Shown: positions 5,956 to 13,115, counted from the stretch's first letter. The stretch: DNA of 13,204 nucleotides from Actinomycetes bacterium (GCA_021823365.1 JAKAOD010000026.1:1-13204); one strand, 5' to 3'. Numbers and translations are program-made. The notes: generated from the sequence alone by a model not told the origin.

Positions 5956-6768
5956 ATGAGCGTCCCGCGCCCCGTCGTCTTCTTCCTCTCCGACTACGGG
6001 CTCTCCGACGAGTTCGTCGGCGTCGTCCATGCGGCGATGCTCCGCGTGGCTCCCGACCTCGTCGTCGTGGACCTCTCCCACGGGATCCCCGCCTTCGACG
6101 TCCGCGCCGGCGCGGAGTCGCTCACCCGCGCGGTGCCCCACCTCGGCCCCGGTGTGGTGCTCGCCGTCGTCGACCCCGGAGTCGGGGGGCCCCGGCGCGG
6201 CGTCGCCGTCCGCGCGGCAGACGGCCGGTGGTTCGTCGGCCCCGACAACGGCCTCGTCGTGCCGGCGGCCGAGGCGAGCGGGGGTGCCGTCGCGGCGATC
6301 GCGTTGGGCAAGCCCGAGGACGCGCCGGCGACGTTCGACGGGCGCGACGTGTTCGCCCCGGCGGCCGCGGCACTCGCCAGGTCCGGTGCGCCCGCGTCGG
6401 TCGGGGACGCGGTGGACCCCGGGTCCCTCGTCCGGCTTCCCCCGCTCGAGGTGCTCCGCGGCGAGGAGGGCGGTCGCGCCGTGCTACGAGTGCCCGTCGC
6501 CTGGGTCGACGGGTTCGGCAACGTCCAGCTCGCCGCGCGAGAAGGAGACGGGCCGCCCCTGGACGCGGGCGAGATCGCCGTCCGGCTCGAGCCCGGGGGC
6601 TCCGAAGAGCTTGTCGCGCGGCGGGTGCGCGCCTTCGCGGACCTTTCGAACGGGGAGCTCGGCGTCCTCGTTGACGCCAACGGTCGGCTCGCGCTCGTCG
6701 TGCGCGAGGGATCGGCGGCCCGCGCGACGGGCCTCGGAGCCGGAGGGGTCGCCGAGCTCGTCTGGTGA
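5956..6768 (+). CDS. SAM hydroxide adenosyltransferase (DUF62) homologue
   Basis: A 270-residue homologue of the DUF62 family, which splits S-adenosylmethionine with water to adenosine and methionine and is related to fluorinase and chlorinase. The N-terminal domain begins VFFLSDYGLSDEFVGVVHAA, with VVDPGVGGPRRGVAV carrying the expected Asp73 and Arg80. The smaller C-terminal barrel contains WVDGFGNVQLA. The third member of the Asp-Arg-His set described for archaeal PH0463 should be the His of a TFHGRD motif; here the sequence is TFDGRDVFAPAAA, with Asp at residue 128, so activity may be changed. ATG 5956 is chosen over TTG 5944 because the family homology begins only a few residues later. 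It lies between the small HTH gene and rex with no recognisable promoter of its own. Its role in the cell is unclear even in characterised relatives. Confidence 0.85.
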   Translation: MSVPRPVVFFLSDYGLSDEFVGVVHAAMLRVAPDLVVVDLSHGIPAFDVRAGAESLTRAVPHLGPGVVLAVVDPGVGGPRRGVAVRAADGRWFVGPDNGLVVPAAEASGGAVAAIALGKPEDAPATFDGRDVFAPAAAALARSGAPASVGDAVDPGSLVRLPPLEVLRGEEGGRAVLRVPVAWVDGFGNVQLAAREGDGPPLDAGEIAVRLEPGGSEELVARRVRAFADLSNGELGVLVDANGRLALVVREGSAARATGLGAGGVAELVW

Positions 6769-6786
6769 CCACCGCGGGCGCTGCCG

Positions 6787-6792
6787 TACGCT
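6787..6792 (+). promoter_or_regulatory. -10-like TACGCT before rex
   Basis: TACGCT lies 9 bases before ATG 6802 with no Shine-Dalgarno between. A weak -35-like GGTGAC is found about 17 bases upstream (6764-6769). I see no Rex operator (TTGTGAA...TTCACAA type) here, so autoregulation is not evident. Confidence 0.45.
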
Positions 6793-6801
6793 CGCTCTCC
6801 G

Positions 6802-7521
6802 ATGACAGCGCAGCCCGCGAGCGGGGGCGGGAGCCAGAAGCGGAGAATCCCCGAGGCGACGGTCGTCCGGCTCCCGCTGTACCAGCGGATCCTGTCCGAG
6901 ATGCTGCACGCAGGGACCACCACCGTGTCCTCCGAGGTCCTGGCGGCGCGAGCAGGGGTCACCGCCGCGAAGGTGCGGAGGGACTTCTCGCTGTTCGGCT
7001 CATTCGGCACCCGCGGCACCGGCTACCACACCGCGTTCCTTGCGGCGCAGATCGACCGGGCGCTCGGTGCAGACCGCGACTGGCCGATCCAGATCGTCGG
7101 GATCGGAAACCTCGGCCGCGCCCTTGCCAACTCCGACGGGTTCTCCTCCCACGGGTTCCGAATCGTGGGCCTCTACGACGTCGACCCTGCCGTCGTCGGC
7201 GGCCGCGTGGCGGGCCTCTGCGTCCGGCATCTCGACGAGCTGGCCGACGGGCCCCGGGCGGCGATCGGTGTGATCGCCGCGCCCGCCGCCGCCGCGCAGG
7301 CGGCTGCCGACGCGCTGGTCGCAGCGGGCGCGGCGTCGATCTTGAACTTCGCGCCGCGTGTCCTCTCCGTCCCGGCCAAGGTCATGCTCCGCTATGTCGA
7401 CCTCTCCATCGAGCTCCAGGTCATGAGCTTCTTCCTCGCGAGAAGGGATCCCGACCTGCCACCTCTCGGAGTCGGGCTGGGCGTGCGTCCAGACGTTCGC
7501 GACGGAGCTCCGTCTGCCTGA
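6802..7521 (+). CDS. rex: Redox-sensing transcriptional repressor Rex
   Basis: A 239-residue repressor that binds DNA when NADH is low and releases it when NADH binds, tuning respiratory and fermentative genes. The winged-helix domain covers about residues 15-85: PEATVVRLPLYQRILSEML, then a recognition region VTAAKVRRDFSLFGSFGTRG, very close to the Rex signature. The Rossmann domain begins IQIVGIGNLGRAL (Gly100, Gly102, Gly105), with IVGLYDVDP ending the second strand. The C-terminal swapped helix is YVDLSIELQVMSFFLARRD. It precedes hemA by 109 bases; a rex-hemACD arrangement is known from Streptomyces coelicolor, where Rex controls that operon. The start is ATG 6802; the first ~14 residues are variable. 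Confidence 0.95.
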   Translation: MTAQPASGGGSQKRRIPEATVVRLPLYQRILSEMLHAGTTTVSSEVLAARAGVTAAKVRRDFSLFGSFGTRGTGYHTAFLAAQIDRALGADRDWPIQIVGIGNLGRALANSDGFSSHGFRIVGLYDVDPAVVGGRVAGLCVRHLDELADGPRAAIGVIAAPAAAAQAAADALVAAGAASILNFAPRVLSVPAKVMLRYVDLSIELQVMSFFLARRDPDLPPLGVGLGVRPDVRDGAPSA

Positions 7522-7574
7522 GCCCGCCGGCAGGACGGACTCCGACCCGGTACCCCGCCGGCGACTCCGCTGAC

Positions 7575-7593
7575 CGATCCGTTTCCAGGATCG
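7575..7593. promoter_or_regulatory. 19-base dyad upstream of hemA
   Basis: CGATCC (7575-7580) and GGATCG (7588-7593) form a perfect 6+6 inverted repeat with a 7-base spacer, just upstream of the -10-like elements of hemA. It does not match the Rex operator as I know it. A binding site for another regulator is possible but unproven. Confidence 0.3.
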
Positions 7594-7602
7594 CTAGCGT
7601 CG

Positions 7603-7608
7603 TAGCGT
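7603..7608 (+). promoter_or_regulatory. -10-like TAGCGT of hemA
   Basis: TAGCGT occurs twice (7595-7600 and 7603-7608). The second copy would give hemA a leader of about 15 bases that contains the GGGAGG site at 7620-7625. No good -35 is visible. Confidence 0.35.
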
Positions 7609-7619
7609 TGGATCGCGCC

Positions 7620-7625
7620 GGGAGG
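7620..7625 (+). promoter_or_regulatory. Ribosome binding site fixing the TTG start of hemA
   Basis: GGGAGG ends 5 bases before TTG 7631. This spacing supports the unusual TTG start and a full-length N-terminal domain. Confidence 0.65.
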
Positions 7626-7630
7626 CACCG

Positions 7631-8911
7631 TTGTCCGTCGTCGCCGTTGGGATCGAGCATCAGCAGGCGCCCCTCGACGTGCTCGAACGCGTGACCATCG
7701 GCGACGCCGACCTCGCCAAGACGCTCGCCACGCTCCGCTCGTGGGAGAACGTCCAGGAAGCCGTCGTCCTGTCCACCTGCCTCAGGACCGAGGTCTACGC
7801 GGTGGTCGACCGGTTCCACGACGCGGTCGTCGACGTCTGCGAGCTGCTCGCGGCCCACGCCGGCCTCAGCGCGGACGACATGTCGGCGCACACGTCGGTC
7901 CGCTTCGACGACGACGTCGCGGACCACCTGTTCGCGGTCGCGGCCGGCCTCGAGTCCGCGGTGCTCGGCGAGACCGAGGTGCTCGGGCAGGTGCGGCGAG
8001 CCTGGGAGCGTGCCCGTGAGGAGAGGGCGGCCGGCCCGGTGCTCTCGGACCTGTTCCGAAGCGCGGTCCAGGCAGGCAAGCGGGTGCGCGCGGGGACGGG
8101 CATCGCACGCGGGACGACCTCCTTCTCGTTCGCCGCGATCGAGCTCGCCGCGCAACGGCGCGTCGGCGGCCTGGCGGACGCGGCGGTGGCCGTCGTGGGC
8201 GCCGGCGAGATGGGCACGGGCATCGTGCACGCGCTCGGGCGGCTCCCCGAGGGGCGCCGGCCGGCGTCGGTCGTCGTGGTGAACCGGAGCCGGGGCCGGG
8301 CACGCCAGCTCGCCGACGCGGCGTCGGCCGCGCTCGACGTGCACGCGGTCGGCGTGGAGGACCTGGCTGGGACGGTCGCCAACTCCGACGTCGTCTTCAC
8401 CGCGGTGGAGGCGAGCGGCCACCTTCTTGCGGCGAGCACGCTCGCGCCGGCCGCGGTGCAGCCCGGGGGCCTCCTCGTGGTCGACCTCGGCATGCCCCGC
8501 AACGTGGACCCCGCGGCCGCTTCGATCGACGGCGTCAGGCTGCTCGACATGGACGACCTCCGTGCCGCGGTGACGCAGGCGGTCGACGAGCGCCGCGGGG
8601 AGGCGGACCGGGCGCGCGAGATCGTGGCGGAAGAGCTCGTCCGCCACCGGGTGGCGAGCAGAGCGCGCGGCGCGGCACCCGTGGTGAGCGCGCTGCGGGC
8701 GCGGCTCGAGGAGGTGCGCGCGCACGAGCTCGCGCACCACCGCTCGCAGCTGTCGGGGATCGGGCCCGGCGCGCTCGAAGCCGTGGACGAGGTCACCAGG
8801 GCGGTGCTCGCCAAGGTGCTGCACGAGCCGACGGTCGTGCTCCGTGAGACCTCGGGCACCTCGAAGGGCGAACGGCTCGTCGAGGCGCTGCGCGCCCTGT
8901 TCGACTTGTGA
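7631..8911 (+). CDS. hemA: Glutamyl-tRNA reductase
   Basis: Reduces glutamyl-tRNA(Glu) to glutamate-1-semialdehyde with NADPH, the committed step of C5-pathway tetrapyrrole synthesis. The 426-residue protein has the full three-domain plan. The catalytic domain has Cys50 in VVLSTCLRTEVYAVV, at the same number as the E. coli catalytic Cys. SAVLGETEVLGQVRRAWERA and FRSAVQAGKRVRAGTGIARG follow. The NADPH Rossmann domain starts VAVVGAGEMGTGIVHALG, and the C-terminal dimerisation helices end EALRALFDL. Two family motifs are altered: the N-terminal GxNH is GIEH, and STCNRTE is STCLRTE, perhaps a lineage trait. The start is TTG with a good GGGAGG. The last four bases overlap hemC (GTGA), so translation is coupled. 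Control by haem level or by Rex is plausible, but no known operator is visible. Confidence 0.95.
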   Translation: MSVVAVGIEHQQAPLDVLERVTIGDADLAKTLATLRSWENVQEAVVLSTCLRTEVYAVVDRFHDAVVDVCELLAAHAGLSADDMSAHTSVRFDDDVADHLFAVAAGLESAVLGETEVLGQVRRAWERAREERAAGPVLSDLFRSAVQAGKRVRAGTGIARGTTSFSFAAIELAAQRRVGGLADAAVAVVGAGEMGTGIVHALGRLPEGRRPASVVVVNRSRGRARQLADAASAALDVHAVGVEDLAGTVANSDVVFTAVEASGHLLAASTLAPAAVQPGGLLVVDLGMPRNVDPAAASIDGVRLLDMDDLRAAVTQAVDERRGEADRAREIVAEELVRHRVASRARGAAPVVSALRARLEEVRAHELAHHRSQLSGIGPGALEAVDEVTRAVLAKVLHEPTVVLRETSGTSKGERLVEALRALFDL

Positions 8912-9858
8912 CCGTGCCGGGCGGCGCGCGGGTGGTCCGGCTCGCCACGCGTGGATCGCCCCTCGCGCTCGTGCAGGCCGACCTCGTGGCCCGGTCGCTC
9001 GAGGCAGAGGCCCCGGACGTGCGCGTCGAGCGCGTCGTCGTCCACACCGAGGGCGACCGCAGAAGGGACGAGGACCTCGACCGGATCGGCGGGCAGGGCG
9101 TCTTCGTGAAAGAGGTGCAGGCTGCCGTCCTCGACGGCAGGGCCGACGTCGCCGTCCACTCGGCGAAGGACCTCCCGCCGTGCACGCCCATGGGGCTGGT
9201 GCTGGCGGCGGTGCCCCCGAGGGCCGACCCACGCGACGCGTTGGTCGGCGCGACGCTCGAGTCCCTCGCCCCGGGCGCGGTCGTGGCCACCGGCTCGGCG
9301 CGCCGTCGCGCGCAGCTCGCCAACATCCGTCCGGACCTCGGCTTCGTCGCCCTCCGCGGCAACATGGAGACGAGGCTCGAGCGCGCGGGCGACGGCACGG
9401 CGGCCGCGGTGGTCGCGGCGGCCGCCGCCCTCGACCGGCTGGGCCTGGCGGGCAGGATCGCCGAGCGGCTCTCGCCGGTCCTGTGCCTTCCCCAGGCCGG
9501 GCAGGGCGCGCTCGCGCTCGAGTGCCGCGACGACGACGACGGGTGCCGCTCGCTGCTCGCACGCATCGACGCAGGTGACGACCGTCGCGCCCTCAGCGCT
9601 GAGCGGGCGTTCCTGCGGGTGCTCGGCGCCGGTTGCGCGCTGCCCGCGGGTGCGCTGGCGCGCCGGGCAGGGCGAGATCACCTCGAGCTCGAGGGGGTGC
9701 TCGCAAGCGCAGACGGACGCGTCGTCGTGCGCGGCCGGCTCCTCGGCGACGATCCGGAGGCGCTGGGCGAGGCGCTCGCGCGCGCGCTCGTCGGCGAGCA
9801 GGGCGCATCCTCGCTCCCGGGCTGGGAGGCGCTCGAGCCTTGGACAGCGCCCGCGTGA
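8908..9858 (+). CDS. hemC: Porphobilinogen deaminase (hydroxymethylbilane synthase)
   Basis: Joins four porphobilinogens head to tail into hydroxymethylbilane. The 316-residue protein shows all the landmarks: VVRLATRGSPLALVQADLVA at the start, the flexible active-site loop GQGVFVKEVQAAVLDGRADV, AVHSAKDLP with the catalytic Asp88, GSARRRAQLANIRPDL with substrate-binding arginines, RGNMETRLE, and LPQAGQGALALE. Cys243 in GAGCALPAGA is the expected attachment site of the dipyrromethane cofactor. The GTG start lies inside the hemA stop region (GTGA) and has no Shine-Dalgarno of its own, so it depends on coupled translation. The same 4-base overlap joins it to hemD. Confidence 0.95.
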   Translation: MTVPGGARVVRLATRGSPLALVQADLVARSLEAEAPDVRVERVVVHTEGDRRRDEDLDRIGGQGVFVKEVQAAVLDGRADVAVHSAKDLPPCTPMGLVLAAVPPRADPRDALVGATLESLAPGAVVATGSARRRAQLANIRPDLGFVALRGNMETRLERAGDGTAAAVVAAAAALDRLGLAGRIAERLSPVLCLPQAGQGALALECRDDDDGCRSLLARIDAGDDRRALSAERAFLRVLGAGCALPAGALARRAGRDHLELEGVLASADGRVVVRGRLLGDDPEALGEALARALVGEQGASSLPGWEALEPWTAPA

Positions 9859-10667
9859 CGGCCGCCACGAGCAGGACCGCGCCGCTCTCGGGCACGACGA
9901 TCGTCGTGACGCGCCCGAGAGAAGATGCCGACGACCTCGCGAACGCCCTCCGCGCGGCCGGCGCGCAGGTCGTCGGGTTCCCGGTCGTCGACATCGTCGA
10001 CCCCGAGGACGGCGGCGCGGCGCTCGAGGCTGCGGCGAGGAACCTCGGACGCTACCGATGGGTGGCCTTCACCTCCGCCAACGCGGTGCGCCGCCTCCTT
10101 GCGCTCGTGCCCGACGTCCGTGCTCTCTCGGGCGTGCAGCTCGCGTCGGTGGGGCCTGCGACCGCGGCTGCCCTGGAAGCGCACCATCTGGTGCCCGACC
10201 TCGTCGCGCACCGATCGAGCGCGGCGGGCCTCGGAGAAGCCTTCCCCGCCCCGGCCGGGCCGGACGCGACGGTCCTCTTCCCCGCGTCGGCAGGTGCCCG
10301 CCCGACACTGCCCGCGGCGCTGCGGCAGAAGGGGTGGGCGGTGGACGTGGTCGTCGCCTACCGCACCGTGCCCGCACCGACGCCCTCCGCTTCGGCGGTG
10401 CGCGAGCTGGAGGCTGCGTCGGCTCTCACCTTCGCGTCCCCCTCGGCGGTGGACGCCTACGTCTCGCTGCGCACCGAGGCCGGTCTGCCGCTTCCGATCC
10501 CTCCCGTCGTCGCCTGCATCGGCCCCGTCACGGCGGACGCCGCTCGAGCCGCGGGGCTCGGGGTCGTCGTCGCAGCGCGCGCCGGCGTCGCGGACCTGGT
10601 CGCTGCGCTGACCGACGCGATCGGCGGGGGCGTCCCCGCCGGGGGCCGCGGTGCCGCTCGCCGGTAG
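9855..10667 (+). CDS. hemD: Uroporphyrinogen-III synthase
   Basis: Closes hydroxymethylbilane to uroporphyrinogen III with inversion of ring D. The 270-residue protein is stand-alone, without the uroporphyrinogen methyltransferase fusion found in some other bacteria. Two-domain family features are visible: the start TTIVVTRPREDADDLANALR, then YRWVAFTSANAVRRL, VQLASVGPATAAALEAH, VLFPASAGARPTLPAALRQK, VDVVVAYRTVPAP and a second-half ALTFASPSAVDAYV followed by VACIGPVTADAARAAGLGVV. Sequence conservation in this family is low, but these landmarks and the location settle it. The GTG at 9855 overlaps the hemC stop by 4 bases. The TAG stop at 10665-10667 also forms the first half of the TAGGAT element before hemB. 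Confidence 0.92.
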   Translation: MTAATSRTAPLSGTTIVVTRPREDADDLANALRAAGAQVVGFPVVDIVDPEDGGAALEAAARNLGRYRWVAFTSANAVRRLLALVPDVRALSGVQLASVGPATAAALEAHHLVPDLVAHRSSAAGLGEAFPAPAGPDATVLFPASAGARPTLPAALRQKGWAVDVVVAYRTVPAPTPSASAVRELEAASALTFASPSAVDAYVSLRTEAGLPLPIPPVVACIGPVTADAARAAGLGVVVAARAGVADLVAALTDAIGGGVPAGGRGAARR

Positions 10668-10670
10668 GAT
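10665..10670 (+). promoter_or_regulatory. -10-like TAGGAT before hemB
   Basis: TAGGAT begins with the hemD stop codon and ends 8 bases before ATG 10679, with no ribosome binding site between. It suggests a separate, leaderless hemB promoter in addition to read-through from hemACD. Confidence 0.45.
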
Positions 10671-10678
10671 CGGCCGCG

Positions 10679-11674
10679 ATGGCACCCGGTGTCGGCTTCC
10701 CCGCGCGGCGCATGCGCCGGCTGCGGCGCACCCCCGCGCTGCGCCGCCTCGTGGCGGAGACCCGGCTCTCGATCGACGATCTGGTGGCGCCGCTCTTCGT
10801 GCGGGAGAGCATCGACGAGGCCCAGCCGATCCCGTCGATCCCCGGCCACTTCCAGCACACGGTCGCCTCGGCGCTGGAGGAGACGAAGCGGCTCGTGGGG
10901 CTCGGCATCCCTGCTGTGGCACTCTTCGGCGTCCCTGCCGGAAAGGACGCCGTGGGGTCGGGCGCGTGGGACCCAGAGGGCGTGGTCCAGCGCGCGCTGC
11001 GCGCGCTGCGTGACACCTTCGCGGGCGAGGTGGTGCTCGTCGCCGACCTGTGCCTCGACGAGTACACCTAGCACGGTCTTTGCGGCGTGCTCGCGCCGGA
11101 CGGAACGGTCGACAACGACGCCACCCTCGAGCTGTACGCGCGCGTCGCGCTGGCGCAGGCGGAGGCGGGCGCTGACGTCGTCGCGCCGAGCGGGATGATG
11201 GACGGGCAGGTCGCGGCCGTCCGGCGGGCGCTCGACGGCGGGGGGCACGACCAGGTGGCGGTGCTCGCGTATGCGGCGAAGTTCGCCTCCGGCCTCTACG
11301 GTCCGTTCCGCGACGCGGTGGACGTGCACATCGCCGGCGGCGGCGACCGCCGCGGCTACCAAGAGGATCCCGCGAACCGGAGGGAGGCGCTCGCCGAGGT
11401 GGCGCTCGACGTCGCGGAGGGCGCGGACATCATCATGGTGAAGCCGGCCGTGACCTACCTCGACGTGATCGCCGACGTGCGGCGCGCGGTCGACGTGCCG
11501 GTCGCGGCGTACCACGTGAGCGGCGAGTACGCCATGATCAAGGCAGCCGGCGCGAACGGGTGGATCGACGATGCAGCGGTGGGCCTCGAGCAGCTCGTCG
11601 CGGTGAAGCGCGCGGGAGCCGACTTCGTCCTCACCTACTTCGCCGCCGAGGTGGCCGAGGCGCTCGGTGGCTGA
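10679..11674 (+). pseudogene. hemB: hemB (5-aminolevulinate dehydratase) with an in-frame TAG
   Basis: Condenses two 5-aminolevulinates to porphobilinogen. The frame is homologous to HemB from end to end (331 codons before the stop, the usual length), but codon 131 is TAG (11069-11071). It falls in the metal loop, DLCLDEYT*HGLCG, where E. coli has a Ser (EYTSHGHCG). Both halves are in the same frame, so it is a point change, not a frameshift. Everything else looks functional: metal-loop Cys125, Asp127 and Cys135, the Schiff-base lysines Lys201 (AYAAKFASGLYGPFRDA) and Lys255 (IIMVKPAVTYLD), and AAYHVSGEYAMIKAAG. A GTG at 11087 cannot rescue a working enzyme because the N-terminal barrel would be missing. 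TCG to TAG is one base. A sequencing or assembly error, a recent mutation, or read-through are possible, and the gene is otherwise essential to the surrounding pathway. Confidence 0.9.
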
Positions 11675-13115
11675 CGCCGGCGGCACGGCCGCCGGCGGCG
11701 AGGGGGCAGGCGGCGAGGGGGCAGGAGGCACGGCCGCCGAGGGGGCAGGAGGCACGGCCGCCGAGGGGGCCGAGGGGGCAGGCGGACGCGAGGCGTCGGG
11801 TGGCGGCGACCGCCCGGCGACGGGGTCGAACTCGGCGTGGTTCGCCCGTGCCGCCCGCACGATTCCCGGTGGGGTGGACTCCCCCGTCCGGTCGTTCGCG
11901 TCGGTCGGGGGTACGCCGTTCACGGTCGCGCACGGGGAGGGGCCGTGGGTCTTCGACGTGGAGGGCAATCGCTACCTCGACCTCGTGCAGTCCTACGGCG
12001 CGGTCCTTCTCGGCCACGGGCACCCCGTCGTCGTGGAGGCGGTGTGCCGCGCCGCGACGCTCGGCAGCTCCTTCGGCATGCCGACGCCCGGCGAGGTGCT
12101 GCTCGCCGAGGCGATCTGCGCCCGGGTGCCCGGCTGCGAGCAGGTGCGGTTCGTCTCGTCGGGGACCGAGGCCGCGATGAGCGCGCTCCGGTTGGCTCGC
12201 GGTGTCACGGGCCGCTCGCGCGTGGTCACGTTCGCCGGCTGCTACCACGGGCATTCCGACGGGCTTCTCGCAGCCGGCGGGAGCGGTGTCGCGACGCTCG
12301 GCCTGCCCGGCTCGGCGGGCGTGCCGGCCGCCGCCGTCGCCGACACCCTCGTCGTGCCGTACAACGTCGTCCCAGAGCTCGACGAGGCGGTCGCGTGCGT
12401 CATCGTCGAGCCGGTGGCGGCCAACATGAACCTCGTCGCGCCGAACGAGGGCTTCCTCGAAGGGCTCCGACGAGCCTGCGACGAGTCTGGTGCGCTGCTC
12501 GTCTTCGACGAGGTGATCACGGGGTTCCGCGTCGGCCCGGCCACGGCGAGCGTCCTGACGGGGGTGGTCCCCGACCTCTGGTGCTTCGGGAAGGTCATCG
12601 GCGGCGGGCTCCCGGTCGGCGCCTTCGGCGGACGGCGTGAGCTGATGGCGGCCCTCGCACCGTCGGGGCCCGTGTACCAGGCCGGCACGCTCTCGGGGAA
12701 CCCGATCGCGACCGCGGCCGGCCTGGCGGTGCTGGGCGAGGTGTCCGTTGCCGACTACGAGGCGCTCTCATCGCGCGTCGCCCGGTTCGCGGCCGCGTTG
12801 TCGGGCGCCGTCCGCGCGGGCGGGCTCGCCGCTGCCGCCCCGGTCGCAGGGACGCTCGCGGGGCTCTACGTCGGCGCGCCACCGGGAGTGGAGCTCGAGG
12901 CGCCCTCCGACTACGAGGGGGTGCGCGGCATCGTGTCGAGCGGGTCGTACCCGCCGTTCTTCCACGCGCTCCTGCGTCGCGGTGTGATGATCGCCCCGGG
13001 CCCCTACGAGGTGCTGTTCTGCGGGCTCTCGCACCGCGACGCGGACCTCGACCTCGCGGTCGAGGCGGCGGGGGAGGCGGCGGCCGAGGTGGCCAGGGCC
13101 GCCGGGTCGGGCTGA
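11667..13115 (+). CDS. hemL: Glutamate-1-semialdehyde 2,1-aminomutase
   Basis: Moves the amino group within glutamate-1-semialdehyde to give 5-aminolevulinate, using PMP/PLP. It is a class-III aminotransferase fold. The conserved part starts near residue 55 (NSAWFARAARTIPGGVDSPV), then GTPFTVAHGEGPWVFDVEGN, FVSSGTEAAMSALRLARG, CYHGHSDG, FDEVITGFRVG and CFGKVIGGGLPVGAFGG. Lys309 is the PLP lysine, and TLSGNPIATAAGLAVL follows. The 482 residues exceed the usual ~430 because of an N-terminal Gly/Ala/Glu extension of about 54 residues built from short repeats. GTG 11667 is the only ATG, GTG or TTG codon in frame between there and the conserved block, so the extension seems translated. It overlaps hemB by 8 bases, and a GAGG lies 6 bases before the start. 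It completes, with hemA, the route to 5-aminolevulinate. Confidence 0.93.
   Translation: MADAGGTAAGGEGAGGEGAGGTAAEGAGGTAAEGAEGAGGREASGGGDRPATGSNSAWFARAARTIPGGVDSPVRSFASVGGTPFTVAHGEGPWVFDVEGNRYLDLVQSYGAVLLGHGHPVVVEAVCRAATLGSSFGMPTPGEVLLAEAICARVPGCEQVRFVSSGTEAAMSALRLARGVTGRSRVVTFAGCYHGHSDGLLAAGGSGVATLGLPGSAGVPAAAVADTLVVPYNVVPELDEAVACVIVEPVAANMNLVAPNEGFLEGLRRACDESGALLVFDEVITGFRVGPATASVLTGVVPDLWCFGKVIGGGLPVGAFGGRRELMAALAPSGPVYQAGTLSGNPIATAAGLAVLGEVSVADYEALSSRVARFAAALSGAVRAGGLAAAAPVAGTLAGLYVGAPPGVELEAPSDYEGVRGIVSSGSYPPFFHALLRRGVMIAPGPYEVLFCGLSHRDADLDLAVEAAGEAAAEVARAAGSG
11694..11780 (+). repeat. In-frame tandem repeats coding the HemL N-terminal extension
   Basis: Two copies of a 15-base unit (11694-11708, 11709-11723; GGEGA) are followed by two of a 24-base unit (11724-11747, 11748-11771; GGTAAEGA, one base different) and a 9-base partial (11772-11780). 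All unit lengths are multiples of three, so copy-number change keeps the frame. Confidence 0.9.

Noticed and set aside
6769..7630. Rex operators (TTGTGAA...TTCACAA type) near rex or hemA
   Set aside because: Searched by eye in both upstream gaps; no TGTGA/TCACA pair with suitable spacing is present.
11069..11071. TAG as pyrrolysine or a reassigned sense codon
   Set aside because: TAG is the normal stop of three other genes in this window (XRE, mshA, hemD), so general reassignment is unlikely, and HemB is not known to use pyrrolysine.
10679..11674. A frameshift as the cause of the hemB split
   Set aside because: The parts before and after the stop are in the same frame and align without gap to the family, so only a substitution is needed.
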